This document shows, one piece after another, positions 1-10,367 of a stretch of 59,154 nucleotides of DNA. Position 1 is the stretch's first letter; the number at the start of each line of letters is the position of its first letter. The notes beneath the pieces were generated by a model, which did no database searches, had not been told where the DNA came from, and saw only the letters and a list, made by a program, of their open reading frames with translations. Made by a program: the position numbers and the translations under genes. Origin of the DNA: JAFHCF01 sp048497495 (GTDB lineage: Bacteria > Pseudomonadota > Alphaproteobacteria > Rhizobiales > Ancalomicrobiaceae); contig JAFHCF010000255.1 of NCBI GenBank assembly GCA_048497495.1, forward strand, positions 1-59,154, read 5' to 3'.

Positions 1-74
1 CGCTCGGCGTGCCCGATCTCGGCGCTCGAGAATATGACGGCTCGAGCGCCGAGATCGGAGCGCCGCGCCGAGCG
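1..74. repeat. Long imperfect inverted repeat (hairpin)
   Basis: An 18-bp arm at 13-30 is exactly complementary to 41-58 around a 10-nt loop (31-40). A further 9-bp arm (1-9) pairs with 66-74. There is no T-run on either side, so a simple rho-independent terminator is not supported. It could be a terminator-like structure of the gene before the window or an intergenic repeat unit. The upstream context is cut off. Confidence 0.6.
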
Positions 75-154
75 ACACCGTCACGCGTCCGTCATACACG
101 GTCCGGCATCTGAATGTTCGACCAGCCCTTTTCTCGATTCACAGCGGTCACGCC

Positions 155-2530
155 ATGAATTTCGCCCAACGCTTCACCTTCCTCTTCGCGGCTCCGCAAT
201 TCGATGCGGACGATCTGGAAGGGAATCGCATCGGCCAGATCGTCGCCGCGATCGAACGGATGGGCTTTCAGGTCGTCCGCGCGCGCCGCACCGAGGATGC
301 GGAAATCGCGGTTCAGACCGATGCCGCCATCGGCTGTCTGGTGGTCGATTGGGGCAAGAAGGGCCTCGAGGGCAAGCCGGCGTCGCTCATCGGGCTGATG
401 CGCCGGCGCGGCCTCGAGATGCCGATCATCCTGCTGGTCCGGCGCAAGCGCTTCGAGGACATCCCCGTCGAGGTGCTCGACTACATCGACGGCTACGTCT
501 TTCTGGCGGAAGAGACGCCGGAGTTCATCGCCAAGAACCTCGTCAGCCATCTGAAGCAATATGCCGACACGTTGAAGACGCCGTTCTTCGGGGCGCTGGT
601 CGACTACGGCGAGGAAGGCAACCAACTGTGGACCTGCCCGGGCCACAACGGCGGCATCTTCTACAGCCGCAGCCCGGTCGGGCGTACCTTCATGGAACAT
701 TTCGGCGAAGCGATCTTCCGCGCCGATCTCGACAATTCCGTCCTCGAAATGGGCGATCTCCTGACCCACGAGGGCCCGGCCCTCCAGGCGCAGAAGGCGG
801 CGGCCGAGATATTCGGCGCGGAGAAGACCTATTTCGTCCTCAACGGCACCTCCGCCTCCAACAAGATCGTGCTGTCGGCCCTGGTCGCCGACGACGATCT
901 GGTGCTCTTCGACCGCAACAATCACAAGGCGGCGCATCACGGCGCGCTGCTGCTCAGCGGCGGCATTCCGATCTATCTCGCCACCGATCGCAACGCTTAT
1001 GGCCTGATCGGCCCGATCACCGACGACGCCCTCGACGAGATGGTGATCCGCGAGCAGATCCGCACCAACCCGCTCGTCACCGATCCGAACGCTTGGCAGC
1101 GCCCACGGCCGTTCCGGGTCGCGGTGATCGAGCAGTGCACCTACGACGGCACCATCTACAGCGCCGAGCAGATCCTCGCCCGCATCGGACATCTGTGCGA
1201 ATACATCGTCTTCGACGAGGCCTGGGCCGGCTTCATGAAGTTCCATCCGATCTATCGCGGCCGTTTCTCCATGGGTCTGACGGGTCTGGACGAGACGTCG
1301 CCCGGCATCATCGCCACCCAGTCGACCCACAAGCAATTGGCGAGCTTCTCTCAGGCCTCGCAGATCCATGTGAAGGACAGCCACATCCGGGGTCAGCGCC
1401 GCCGAGTCGAACATCGACGCTTCAACGAGAGTTTCCTCCAACACTCGTCGACGTCGCCGTTCTACCCGCTGTTCGCCTCGCTCGACGTCGGCGCCCAGAT
1501 GATGAAGGGCCGCTCCGGCGAAGTGTTGTGGGACGACACGATCCGGCTCGGCATCGAGTTGCGCAAGAAGTTGCGCGCGGTCCGGCGTGAACTCGAGCAG
1601 AAGGAAGCGCTGCCCGAGCGGCGGTGGTTCTTCGATCCCTTCGTACCGACGCAGGTGACCCTGCCGGACAGCGGCCGTCCCGACGGTTGGTTCGATGCGC
1701 CCTGGGAGGCGGTGTCCACCGACGCCCTCGCCGGCAACAGTCGATTCTGGGAATTCGGGGCCGATCGCAGCTGGCACGGCTTCGAGCGCACCGGCGTCGG
1801 TTTCGCCATGACGGATCCCAACAAGCTGACACTGCTCTGCCCCGGCCTCGACATGGCCACCGGGCGCTACCAGGCGAGGGGCGTGCCGGCGCCGGTCGTC
1901 GCGCAATTCTTGCGCGAAGCCCGGGTCGTGCCGGAAAAGAACGATCTCTATTCGCTGCTGTTCCTGCTCACGCCCGGCGTCGAGGCGAGCAAGGCGGGCA
2001 CGCTGGTCAGCGCGCTGGTGGCCTTCAAACGGCTCTACGACGACAACGTCCGCCTCGACGACGTGATGCCGGAATTCGTCGCCAAGCGCCCGGGGCGCTA
2101 CAGCCGCAAGGGCCTGCGCGACCTCTGCGCCGAGATGCACGACTATTACGCCTCGGTGAACATGAGCGGCCTGCAGAAGGCGATATTCATGGCGGAACAC
2201 CGCCCGACCCCGGCGTTGACGCCGCATGCGGCGGCGCGCTGCCTCACGCGCAACGATGTCGACTATCTGCCGATCGGCCAGGTCGAAGGGCGGATCGCCA
2301 CCACGCTGTGGGTCGTCTATCCGCCCGGCATCGCCACCATCGTGCCCGGCGAGCGGCTGGACGAGCGGACGCGGCCGATGATCGCCTATCTCGAGGCCTT
2401 CGAACGGGCGAGTAATCTGTTCCCCGGTTTCGATGCCGAGATCCAAGGGCTCTACCGCGAGATCGGCCCGGACGGACGGATCTCGTTCCACACCTATGTC
2501 GCGCGCGAAAAGGCGGACGCAAGGGCATGA
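155..2530 (+). CDS. Orn/Lys/Arg-type PLP decarboxylase (fold type I)
   Basis: This 791-residue protein is a large bacterial ornithine/lysine/arginine decarboxylase. It should remove the alpha-carboxyl of a basic amino acid to make a polyamine precursor in the cytoplasm. Residues 1-130 look like the receiver-like 'wing' domain of the family. The PLP domain follows, with the cofactor Asp in FDEAWAGF (D354), the Schiff-base Lys in STHKQLASFSQ (K393), and the CPGHNGG motif near 161. The C-terminal domain runs to about residue 790. The length matches inducible-type decarboxylases (about 710-790). The start is the ATG at 155; its ribosome site is weak. The stop overlaps the next ATG (ATGA), so it is coupled to a GNAT acetyltransferase. 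The substrate (ornithine, lysine or arginine) cannot be settled from sequence alone. Confidence 0.9.
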   Translation: MNFAQRFTFLFAAPQFDADDLEGNRIGQIVAAIERMGFQVVRARRTEDAEIAVQTDAAIGCLVVDWGKKGLEGKPASLIGLMRRRGLEMPIILLVRRKRFEDIPVEVLDYIDGYVFLAEETPEFIAKNLVSHLKQYADTLKTPFFGALVDYGEEGNQLWTCPGHNGGIFYSRSPVGRTFMEHFGEAIFRADLDNSVLEMGDLLTHEGPALQAQKAAAEIFGAEKTYFVLNGTSASNKIVLSALVADDDLVLFDRNNHKAAHHGALLLSGGIPIYLATDRNAYGLIGPITDDALDEMVIREQIRTNPLVTDPNAWQRPRPFRVAVIEQCTYDGTIYSAEQILARIGHLCEYIVFDEAWAGFMKFHPIYRGRFSMGLTGLDETSPGIIATQSTHKQLASFSQASQIHVKDSHIRGQRRRVEHRRFNESFLQHSSTSPFYPLFASLDVGAQMMKGRSGEVLWDDTIRLGIELRKKLRAVRRELEQKEALPERRWFFDPFVPTQVTLPDSGRPDGWFDAPWEAVSTDALAGNSRFWEFGADRSWHGFERTGVGFAMTDPNKLTLLCPGLDMATGRYQARGVPAPVVAQFLREARVVPEKNDLYSLLFLLTPGVEASKAGTLVSALVAFKRLYDDNVRLDDVMPEFVAKRPGRYSRKGLRDLCAEMHDYYASVNMSGLQKAIFMAEHRPTPALTPHAAARCLTRNDVDYLPIGQVEGRIATTLWVVYPPGIATIVPGERLDERTRPMIAYLEAFERASNLFPGFDAEIQGLYREIGPDGRISFHTYVAREKADARA

Positions 2531-3123
2531 CCCCACGGTCCCCCTCCCTTCCCGTCGCGACCGATCCCGACATGACGGATCCCGGTCCCAAGATCGTCAT
2601 ACGCCCCACCGAAGACCGGGATCTGGAGGCGATGCTGGCGATCTATCGCCATCACATCCAGAGCGGTATCGAACCGGGCGTCTTCGACGAAGACGATACG
2701 CTTCAGATCGTCGACCTGAAGCGTCGGCGCAAGAACATGAAGGGTAAGCGCCTGCCGCATCTGGCCGCCGAACGGGACGGAAAACTGGTCGGCTATGCCT
2801 ATGCCGTGCCGTTCCGGAAGCGGCCGGCCTATCGCTTCACCGTGAAACACTCGATCTACGTTCACCGGGATCATGTGCGATCGGGCGTCGGGCGCGTGCT
2901 GCTGCGGGCCCTGATCGACGCCTGTGCGCTGGCGGGCTTCCGCCAGATGGTCGGCTACATCGATGCGGCGAACGAGGCGTCGCTCAGGCTCCACCGCATC
3001 TTCGGCTTCAACGAGGTCGGGCGGCTGCCGGCGATCGGCTACAAGTTCGGCAAGTGGAGCGACACGGTGATGGTTCAGCGCTCCCTGGGTCCGGGAGATC
3101 GGACTTCGCCCGTCGTCTGGTGA
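2527..3123 (+). CDS. GNAT family N-acetyltransferase
   Basis: This is a 198-residue acetyl-CoA-dependent N-acetyltransferase resembling the phosphinothricin/methionine-sulfoximine acetyltransferase subgroup. Evidence is the opening IVIRPTEDRDLEAMLAIYRHH, the YVHRDHVRSGVGRVLL acetyl-CoA loop, and the MVGYIDAANEASLRLHRIFGF segment near the C-terminus. The start overlaps the decarboxylase stop by four bases, so the two are probably translated together. An internal ATG at 2572 begins the conserved domain and is a possible alternative start. The coupling suggests it acts on the amine product or a related amine, but that is inference; members of this family act on many amines. Confidence 0.85.
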   Translation: MTPRSPSLPVATDPDMTDPGPKIVIRPTEDRDLEAMLAIYRHHIQSGIEPGVFDEDDTLQIVDLKRRRKNMKGKRLPHLAAERDGKLVGYAYAVPFRKRPAYRFTVKHSIYVHRDHVRSGVGRVLLRALIDACALAGFRQMVGYIDAANEASLRLHRIFGFNEVGRLPAIGYKFGKWSDTVMVQRSLGPGDRTSPVVW

Positions 3124-3221
3124 CACGCGCCCTGTTCCGCATTCGCCATCCCCGCGGGTGGGCGGTTCGAACCTGTCGCTCCGGCTCCCTGTCGGAGCAA
3201 GTTCTCATCGACCCGACCGAT

Positions 3222-3944
3222 TCAGTCCGGTCGGAACCTGCTCCAATTCGCCTTCCAATCCACGATACGGCCCTGCCAGTACACGATTTCCTTCCCCTCG
3301 ATTTCCCAGGCGACCTCGCCGGCGAAGGGAAGCCACATGTTCTCCTGCCGGCGATAGTCGGTGAAGCGTCCGCGCCATGGTGTCGGCAGAACCGGCGCCG
3401 TGGCGGAGCGTTGTCGATCCGGCGCGAATGCGCCGGCGATCCGGCCCTCGCCGTCGAGGCTCAAAATCACTTCACTCGCGGTTTCGCCGGCACCGGCGCT
3501 GACGGCCAGTGTGTCCGGGCCATCCGTGCGCCAACGCAATTCCGCATTGTGCAGGATCGCATCCGGCGCCCAGGCGATCTCGGCCAGGTAGCGCATCAAC
3601 TCGCCACGCACGAGCGCCGGCGAATGTTCGGCGTGCGCCAGTGGAATAAACCCGAGCGCCTCGACGTCGAGCCGCCCCTCGCCGTCCACCAGAGCATCGC
3701 GCGCCGAGATCATGCCGAACGGGCCGGCATGCGCCAGCCAATCGAATGCGCAGGTGCGCGTCGAGATCGTCTGGGTCGCGGTGAAGGACATCCAGGATGT
3801 GGAGGTCAAACTCGTCTTCATCCGTCCGGTTTGCTCGAGACGAACGGATCGTGTCTCGGATGCGGGGTCGGCGCCGAGCCGCAGGGCGAGATCGTGGACG
3901 GCGGCGGGTAGCCGCAGCGCCCGTTCGTGTCGAGTTTCGACCAT
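3222..3944 (-). CDS. DUF6544/DUF6920 family protein
   Basis: A 240-residue protein of the family annotated as DUF6544 (later DUF6920). Family hallmarks visible are the WMSFTATQTIST segment, the GELMRYLAEIAWAPDA segment, a TPWRGRFTDYR motif, and a final beta region with WLPFAGEVAWEIEG and YWQGRI. No catalytic function is established for the family. Unlike many relatives, this copy has no N-terminal membrane helix, so it may be soluble. It lies downstream of the Acg-type gene on the same strand but 296 bp away, so it may have its own promoter. The start codon is not certain because the upstream Shine-Dalgarno is weak. Confidence 0.7.
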   Translation of the reverse strand: MVETRHERALRLPAAVHDLALRLGADPASETRSVRLEQTGRMKTSLTSTSWMSFTATQTISTRTCAFDWLAHAGPFGMISARDALVDGEGRLDVEALGFIPLAHAEHSPALVRGELMRYLAEIAWAPDAILHNAELRWRTDGPDTLAVSAGAGETASEVILSLDGEGRIAGAFAPDRQRSATAPVLPTPWRGRFTDYRRQENMWLPFAGEVAWEIEGKEIVYWQGRIVDWKANWSRFRPD

Positions 3945-4240
3945 TTCGCGCCCTCGTCTTCTCAGGACTGTTCAAGATGCGGCAAGAACAGACCGCACTC
4001 ATGTCGACGCAATACCTCCGGCGGACAATGTGCGACGCCCGTCACGGCGAGAGCACAACCGATGCCGCCCCTGGACAAGCCGAAGACGCAGGAGAAATAG
4101 CCGAGCAGCGGGTGGCTCCGAAGCCCGTCTCGGATCATGGCTCGGGCGCTCCGGGCAGGGCTGCGGCGCACGGTGCGCGGTGTCGGAGCAGAGTCGAGAA
4201 CGTCAGGGTGTCGGCCCGACGGTGAACGGTGGATCGAGCA

Positions 4241-5338
4241 TCACACCAACACCGCGTCGACCGGTCGGCGCGCCGAATAGGGCAACGCCGCGCCGTGACC
4301 GAAGCGCATCACGATGTCGGGGCGCCGGCCCGGCATGCCGACGAGCGCCGCGAGTTCGGGCCGCAGGCCGGGAACCTCGACGGGCTGGTTGATGAAGGCG
4401 TGTTTCAGGCCGAGCGCCGTCGCCTGCAGCGCGAAACGCTGGCAGGCGCGACCGGCGAGAACCCAATGTTCAGGATCGTTCTTCTCGGCGACGAACACCG
4501 CGATGCCCGCGGACGACGCGATCTGGCGGGCGTATTTGTCGTTTTCCGTGTCCGCCTCGAAGACGAAATCGAGCAGGAGGGGTCCGAGCCAGGCCGGAAG
4601 CGCGGGATTGCCGGTCGTCGCGCTGAACAGACCATCGCCCGTCTCGATCGCCTGGCGTGGACTGAAGCGGAGCCAGGTCTTCAGTTCCCGCAGGAACGAC
4701 GGGTCCGCCATTTGCGCGCTGTTGCCGGCGATCACGAGATCTCGGACCCGGTCGATCTGGGCGCGCTCCGTGATCAACACCAGATCGATGCCCGGGACCG
4801 CGGCAGCCAGGGCGAGCGCGGCCAGATCGCCGGCGCCGACCGGCCTGCCGTCGAAGTCGCCGCGCGTCGATTGTCGCTTCGGGATCGCATCGAAGAGAGC
4901 CGATTCTCCCTTCGACGCACCGCCGAAGGCGACGGAGACCGCGCCGCCGTTCGATGGGTCGAAGCTCGGCTGGCCGGACTTGCCGCGCATGGCGGCGGCG
5001 ATCACCAAGTTCTCCGCCGCGCAGCCCAGACTTGCGAACAGGTGGTGGTCATCCGGATCGACGGCGGCCAGGCGCCGTGTCAGGTCCGGGACGATGTCGA
5101 TGCCGCGCGGATCGACCTTGAACCGCCAGGGTTGCGTGTTGTGGCTGTTGGCCGCGAGTGTCGCCCAGCGGATGAGATCGCGTGTCTCGGGCACATCCTT
5201 CAGGACAGCGCGCGTCCGGGCGACGGAGGCGTCATACTCCGCCATCGAGCCCATTCCTCGAATGGCGGCATAGGCGGCGCCAGCCGCGGCGACCGCGACA
5301 ACCGTCCCGCCCAAGAGAATCGTCCGTCGATCGACCAT
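4241..5338 (-). CDS. Acg-family nitroreductase-like FMN protein, Tat-type leader
   Basis: This 365-residue protein resembles the Acg group of nitroreductase-fold flavoproteins. Evidence: a TLAANSHNTQPWRFKV flavin-binding segment, a duplicated alpha/beta layout, and a C-terminal GRACQRFALQATALGLKHAF region. The N-terminus is VDRRTILLGG followed by a hydrophobic Ala-rich stretch ending in AYA, which looks like a Tat export signal. The ATG at 5338 is chosen because a GAGGGA ribosome site sits just upstream; the open frame extends further but contains no family sequence. Mycobacterial Acg sequesters FMN rather than reducing nitro compounds, so catalytic activity should not be assumed. Confidence 0.75.
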   Translation of the reverse strand: MVDRRTILLGGTVVAVAAAGAAYAAIRGMGSMAEYDASVARTRAVLKDVPETRDLIRWATLAANSHNTQPWRFKVDPRGIDIVPDLTRRLAAVDPDDHHLFASLGCAAENLVIAAAMRGKSGQPSFDPSNGGAVSVAFGGASKGESALFDAIPKRQSTRGDFDGRPVGAGDLAALALAAAVPGIDLVLITERAQIDRVRDLVIAGNSAQMADPSFLRELKTWLRFSPRQAIETGDGLFSATTGNPALPAWLGPLLLDFVFEADTENDKYARQIASSAGIAVFVAEKNDPEHWVLAGRACQRFALQATALGLKHAFINQPVEVPGLRPELAALVGMPGRRPDIVMRFGHGAALPYSARRPVDAVLV

Positions 5339-5559
5339 GGTCGTCCCTCGTTCGAGCTCTCGGCCGAACGCCCGGCACGACCGCGGCCAAATCACTCGTA
5401 GCAATCCGACGTCGGCATCCACAAGTTCGGAATCTACCCACGCCGAATGGCACCGAATACACGGCCCGACATCACGTCCGGCCGAGGGGAGCCATCTGAC
5501 CGTCGGAGTTTCGGGCCCACGACCCCGTACCCGAGAGGCGTCCCCGCGGCTCGGCCTCG

Positions 5560-5704
5560 CACCATCGTCGCCCGGCATGAGATCGCGGGTTCGCGGCGAG
5601 CGTCGGATCCTCGACGAGGGGAACGCGTCTCGGATATCGTTCGGGATGGGGCGGACGTATCGAAAGCCGCCGCCGTGACGGGTGATGTGGCAGGGGAAGG
5701 GCAT
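5560..5704 (-). pseudogene. Relic of tyrosine integrase N-terminus (DUF6538-like)
   Basis: Reading leftward from the ATG at 5704, about 45 residues resemble the start of phage-type tyrosine recombinases of the DUF6538 kind. The pattern is M-P-x-P-x-H-I-x-R then H-G-G-G, an aromatic, R, V-R-P-I-P-N-D-I-R-D-A-F, and later R-S-P-R-T-R-D. After this the similarity is lost and no core-binding or catalytic domain (R..HxxR..Y) follows in any frame before the Acg gene. I read it as an eroded integrase end. A chance match is possible because it is short. Confidence 0.35.
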
Positions 5705-6015
5705 TTCGTCATCCATGTCATGCGAGACGGGCCGCGAAAGCCCATTCCACAAGGGGTGCGAGATGCCGTAACAGTTGGAAATTCAATGGGAAGGCTGATA
5801 GCCTCCCGCGAAACGGCCCTCCCCCTCGCGGGAGGAGGGCGGGGTGGGGGCGGATCCGAGAATGAGGGCACCGGAGAGGGATACCGGCGCGGCAAGCCCC
5901 TATGGGGTCGGCGGCGAACCCTGCCGATGCGCCTGCTGGATCTCCCTCCCTCGCTTCGCTCGCCGGGTTTCCGCGTGATGTGTTCCACCCCTGACCAGCC
6001 TGTGGCCGATCCTCG
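5705..6015. other. Intergenic region before the liv-type operon
   Basis: No gene is supported here. It contains a short G/C-rich hairpin-like tract near 5815-5850. Any promoter for the transporter operon should lie here, but no convincing -35/-10 pair was recognised. Notably there is no periplasmic binding-protein gene in the position where one is often found. Confidence 0.5.
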
Positions 6016-6948
6016 ATGAACCTCACTCTCCTGGCGGTCCAGATCCTCAACGGCCTGCAGTTCGGCGTGATCCTGTTCCTGGTCGCCGCCGGGCTGACGC
6101 TGGTCTTCGGGGTGATGGACTTCGTCAATCTCGCCCACGGCGTTCAATACATGATCGGCGCCTATCTGACGGCGACCGCGGTGGCGGCGACCGGCAACTT
6201 CGGGCTCGGGCTCCTCATCGGCCTCGCCGGCGCCCTGGTGCTCGGCTTCGCGCTCGAGTGGCTGTTGTTCCGCCATCTGACCCGCCGCGACCATCTCGAG
6301 CAGGTGCTCGCCACCTTCGGCGTCATCCTGATCGCCACCGACGGCGCCCGGATGATCTTCGGCCCGGCGCCGCTGCCGCTGCCGGTGCCCGAGTTCTTCT
6401 CCGGCGCGGTGGCGATCATGCCCGGCCTGTTCTATCCGGTGTGGCGGCTGGTGATCATCGCGGCGGGATTGTTCATCGCCTTCCTGCTGTGGTTCCTGAT
6501 CACCCGGACCCGCATTGGCATGCTGGTCAGGGCCGGATCGACCCACCCGGAGATCGTCTCGGCGCTCGGCGTCGACATCGATCGGCTGTTTCTCCTGGTC
6601 TTCGCCTTCGGCGCCATGCTCGCCGGCTTCTCCGGCGCCATGGCCGGGCCGATCCTGTCGGTGGAGCCGGCGATGGGCGACAGCGTGCTGATCCTCGCCT
6701 TCGTCGTCATCGTCATCGGCGGCATCGGCTCGGTGCGCGGCGCGCTGGTCGCCTCGCTGATCGTCGGCCTGGTCGACACCCTCGGCCGCGCCTTCGCCAC
6801 CGACATCCTGCGCCTCGTCGTCGATCGCTCGTCGGCGGCCCAGGCCGGACCCGCCATCGCCTCGATGGCGATCTACCTGTTCATGGCCGGGGTGTTGATC
6901 CTCAAGCCGTCCGGCCTCTTCACCGGTGAACGGGCCTGGACGAAATGA
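6016..6948 (+). CDS. Branched-chain amino acid-type ABC transporter permease (LivH-like)
   Basis: A 310-residue inner-membrane permease of the LivH family with about eight hydrophobic helices. It opens LAVQILNGLQFGVILFL and has the family's GLTLVFGVMDFVNLAHG segment, ending with a IGSVRGALVASLIVGLVD loop that contacts the ATPase. It would form the translocation channel with the downstream LivM-type subunit. It is the first gene of a four-gene transporter, and its stop overlaps the next ATG (ATGA). HAAT/liv transporters carry amino acids, urea, amides or aromatic compounds, so the substrate is not fixed by this sequence. Confidence 0.9.
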   Translation: MNLTLLAVQILNGLQFGVILFLVAAGLTLVFGVMDFVNLAHGVQYMIGAYLTATAVAATGNFGLGLLIGLAGALVLGFALEWLLFRHLTRRDHLEQVLATFGVILIATDGARMIFGPAPLPLPVPEFFSGAVAIMPGLFYPVWRLVIIAAGLFIAFLLWFLITRTRIGMLVRAGSTHPEIVSALGVDIDRLFLLVFAFGAMLAGFSGAMAGPILSVEPAMGDSVLILAFVVIVIGGIGSVRGALVASLIVGLVDTLGRAFATDILRLVVDRSSAAQAGPAIASMAIYLFMAGVLILKPSGLFTGERAWTK

Positions 6949-7926
6949 CGGCCACTCCCGCCCCCACCGGGCCCGGCGGCCCGACGCTCGCCGCGCGCCT
7001 CGGCGCCGTCGCCCTCCATCCGGCGACCACCATCCTCGGCCTCGCCCTCCTGGTGGGGCTCGGGCAGATCCTCGGCCAGAGCTTCTGGGTGACGCTCGCC
7101 GCCCGCACCGCCATCCTCGGGCTGGCGGCGCTGTCGTTGTCCTTCGTGCTCGGCCAGGGCGGACTCGTGTCCTTCGGCCATGCCGCGCCCTTCGGCATCG
7201 GCGCCTATGCGGTGCTGATCGCCGGGGAATACGGGGTGAGCGAGGCGCTGCTCATAGCCCCCCTCGCCTTCCTCGCCGCCGCCCTCTTCGCGCTGCCGAC
7301 CGGCGCCCTGGCGCTCAGGACCCGGGGCGTCTACTTCATCATGATCACGCTGGCCTTCGCCCAGATGGGCTATTTCGTCTTCGCCGCGCTCTCGGCCTAC
7401 GGCGGTGACGACGGGATGGGGCTCTCGACCAAGGCGACGCTCCTCGGGGCGACGTTCCTGCGCACGGAGGCCAACCTCGCCTGGGTGGCGATCGGCCTCC
7501 TCGCGGCCGTCACCTGGCTGCTCCATCGGACCACCCGTGCCCGCTTCGGCTTCGTGCTGCGCGCCGCCCGCGACAACGAGGCCCGCACCGCCGCCCTCGG
7601 TTTCTCGGTCTACCGCACCCGGCTCGCGGCCTATGTGCTCGCCGCCGGCATCGCCGGGCTCGCCGGCGCCTTGATGGCCGAGCAGACCGGCTTCGTCTCG
7701 CCTTCCTTGATGAACTGGCATCGCTCAGGCGAACTCATCGTCATGGTGGTGCTCGGCGGCAGTCGGCGGCTCTCCGGCGCGGTTCTCGGCGCCATCGCCA
7801 TCGTGCTGGTCGAGGAGTTCCTCGGCGGCGTCACCGAATATTGGAAATTCGGCCTGGGCTTCCTGATCCTCGCGGTGGTCGGGGCGAGGATCGCCGACGT
7901 CCCGGCACATCTGGGGAGGCGCGCCC

Positions 7927-7934
<8 letters not shown>
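6945..7934 (+). CDS. Branched-chain amino acid-type ABC transporter permease (LivM-like)
   Basis: A 329-residue membrane permease of the LivM family, partner of the preceding LivH-type subunit. Visible features are LSLSFVLGQGGLVSFGHAAP, the TRGVYFIMITLAFAQMGYFV segment, the FVLRAARDNEARTAALGFSV cytoplasmic loop that docks on the ATPase, and VVLGGSRRLSGAVLGAIA near the end. Its start overlaps the previous gene by four bases. The next gene starts eight bases before its stop, so the four transporter genes must be one transcript. Confidence 0.9.
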
Positions 7935-9392
<1,458 letters not shown>

Positions 9393-9439
9393 GCCCGGAT
9401 CGACGAGGTTCACGCCGCCACCTCTCGGAGACCGCCTCG

Positions 9440-10330
9440 ATGACGACCACCGCGCCCACGCCGATCGACCCCGTCGCCGAGGCGGCCTATGTCACCGACC
9501 AGCGCCGCGCCGATTGGCCCGCGACCATTGCCGGTTTCGAGGCGGCCAGCGCCGAGGTGGCGAGGCTCCCGGGATTCGAGGCCGACGTCGTCTTCGGGCC
9601 CCATCCGCGCCAGCGCTACGACCTGTTGCCGGCGCGCGGGCCGGCGCGCGGGGTCGTCGCCTATTTCCACCCCGGCTGGTGGCAGATGCGCGACAAGACG
9701 CTGTTCCGCTGCCTGATGCCGCTGTTCTCGGCGCTCGGCTGCGACGCGGTGATGGTCGGCTATCCGCTCTGCCCGGACGTGGCCCTCGCCGATCTGACGC
9801 AAGCCGCCCGCGCCGCAGTGCCGGCGCTCGTCGAGCGAGCGACGCGGGTTCACGGCCGTGCCCTGCCGATCGTCGCGGCGGGTCATTCCGCCGGTGGGCA
9901 TCTGGCGGTCGAACTGGCGTCGACCGAATGGACGGCGCGCGGCTTTTCGGCCTCGCCGATCGCCGGCGTGGTGGCGCTCTCCGGCGTCTACGATCTGGCG
10001 CCCTTGGTCGCCACGTCGCTGAACGTCGCCCTGCGCCTCGATCCGGCGAGCGCGCGAGCCGCCTCGCCATTGTTCCGCGTCCCCACGGAGGGCTGCCCGG
10101 CGCTGTTCGCCGTCGGCGGCGGCGAGACGGCGGCCTTCCTCGATCAGAACCGTCGGATGCACGCGGCCTGGGCCGGCGCCGGCCACGCCGCATCGGCGAT
10201 CGAGAGCGCCGACGACGACCATTTCTCGCTGATCACCCGCCTCCTCGACGAGGACGACGGTCCCCTTCGTCGGGCGGTCGCGGACCTCGTCGCCACGGCG
10301 ATCGCGGCCGGCGCCGCCCGAGGCGGCTGA
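9440..10330 (+). CDS. Alpha/beta hydrolase, arylformamidase (kynurenine formamidase)-like
   Basis: A 296-residue alpha/beta hydrolase of the AFMID/carboxylesterase type. It shows an oxyanion motif FHPGWWQ in place of HGGxW, the nucleophile elbow GHSAGGH, the VGYPLCPDVALADL segment typical of formamidase-like members, and a C-terminal DDDHFS containing the likely catalytic His. The ATG at 9440 is preferred because GGAG lies nine bases upstream and the open frame before it is inside livF. It follows the ABC transporter closely, so it may hydrolyse an imported ester, amide or formamide. No other tryptophan-degradation gene is nearby, so kynurenine as substrate is unproven. Confidence 0.75.
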   Translation: MTTTAPTPIDPVAEAAYVTDQRRADWPATIAGFEAASAEVARLPGFEADVVFGPHPRQRYDLLPARGPARGVVAYFHPGWWQMRDKTLFRCLMPLFSALGCDAVMVGYPLCPDVALADLTQAARAAVPALVERATRVHGRALPIVAAGHSAGGHLAVELASTEWTARGFSASPIAGVVALSGVYDLAPLVATSLNVALRLDPASARAASPLFRVPTEGCPALFAVGGGETAAFLDQNRRMHAAWAGAGHAASAIESADDDHFSLITRLLDEDDGPLRRAVADLVATAIAAGAARGG

Positions 10331-10367
10331 CCGGCGCGCGAGGTTCCGCCGGTGCTCCGCCGTGGCG

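Noticed and set aside
92..2536. 814-codon open frame antisense to the decarboxylase gene
   Set aside because: High GC at third positions keeps antisense frames open. The plus strand has a clear enzyme with all motifs; the antisense product has none.
5447..6019. 190-codon plus-strand frame overlapping the livH-type start by ATGA
   Set aside because: The overlap looks like coupling, but the translation is low-complexity, covers the integrase relic on the other strand, and matches no family.
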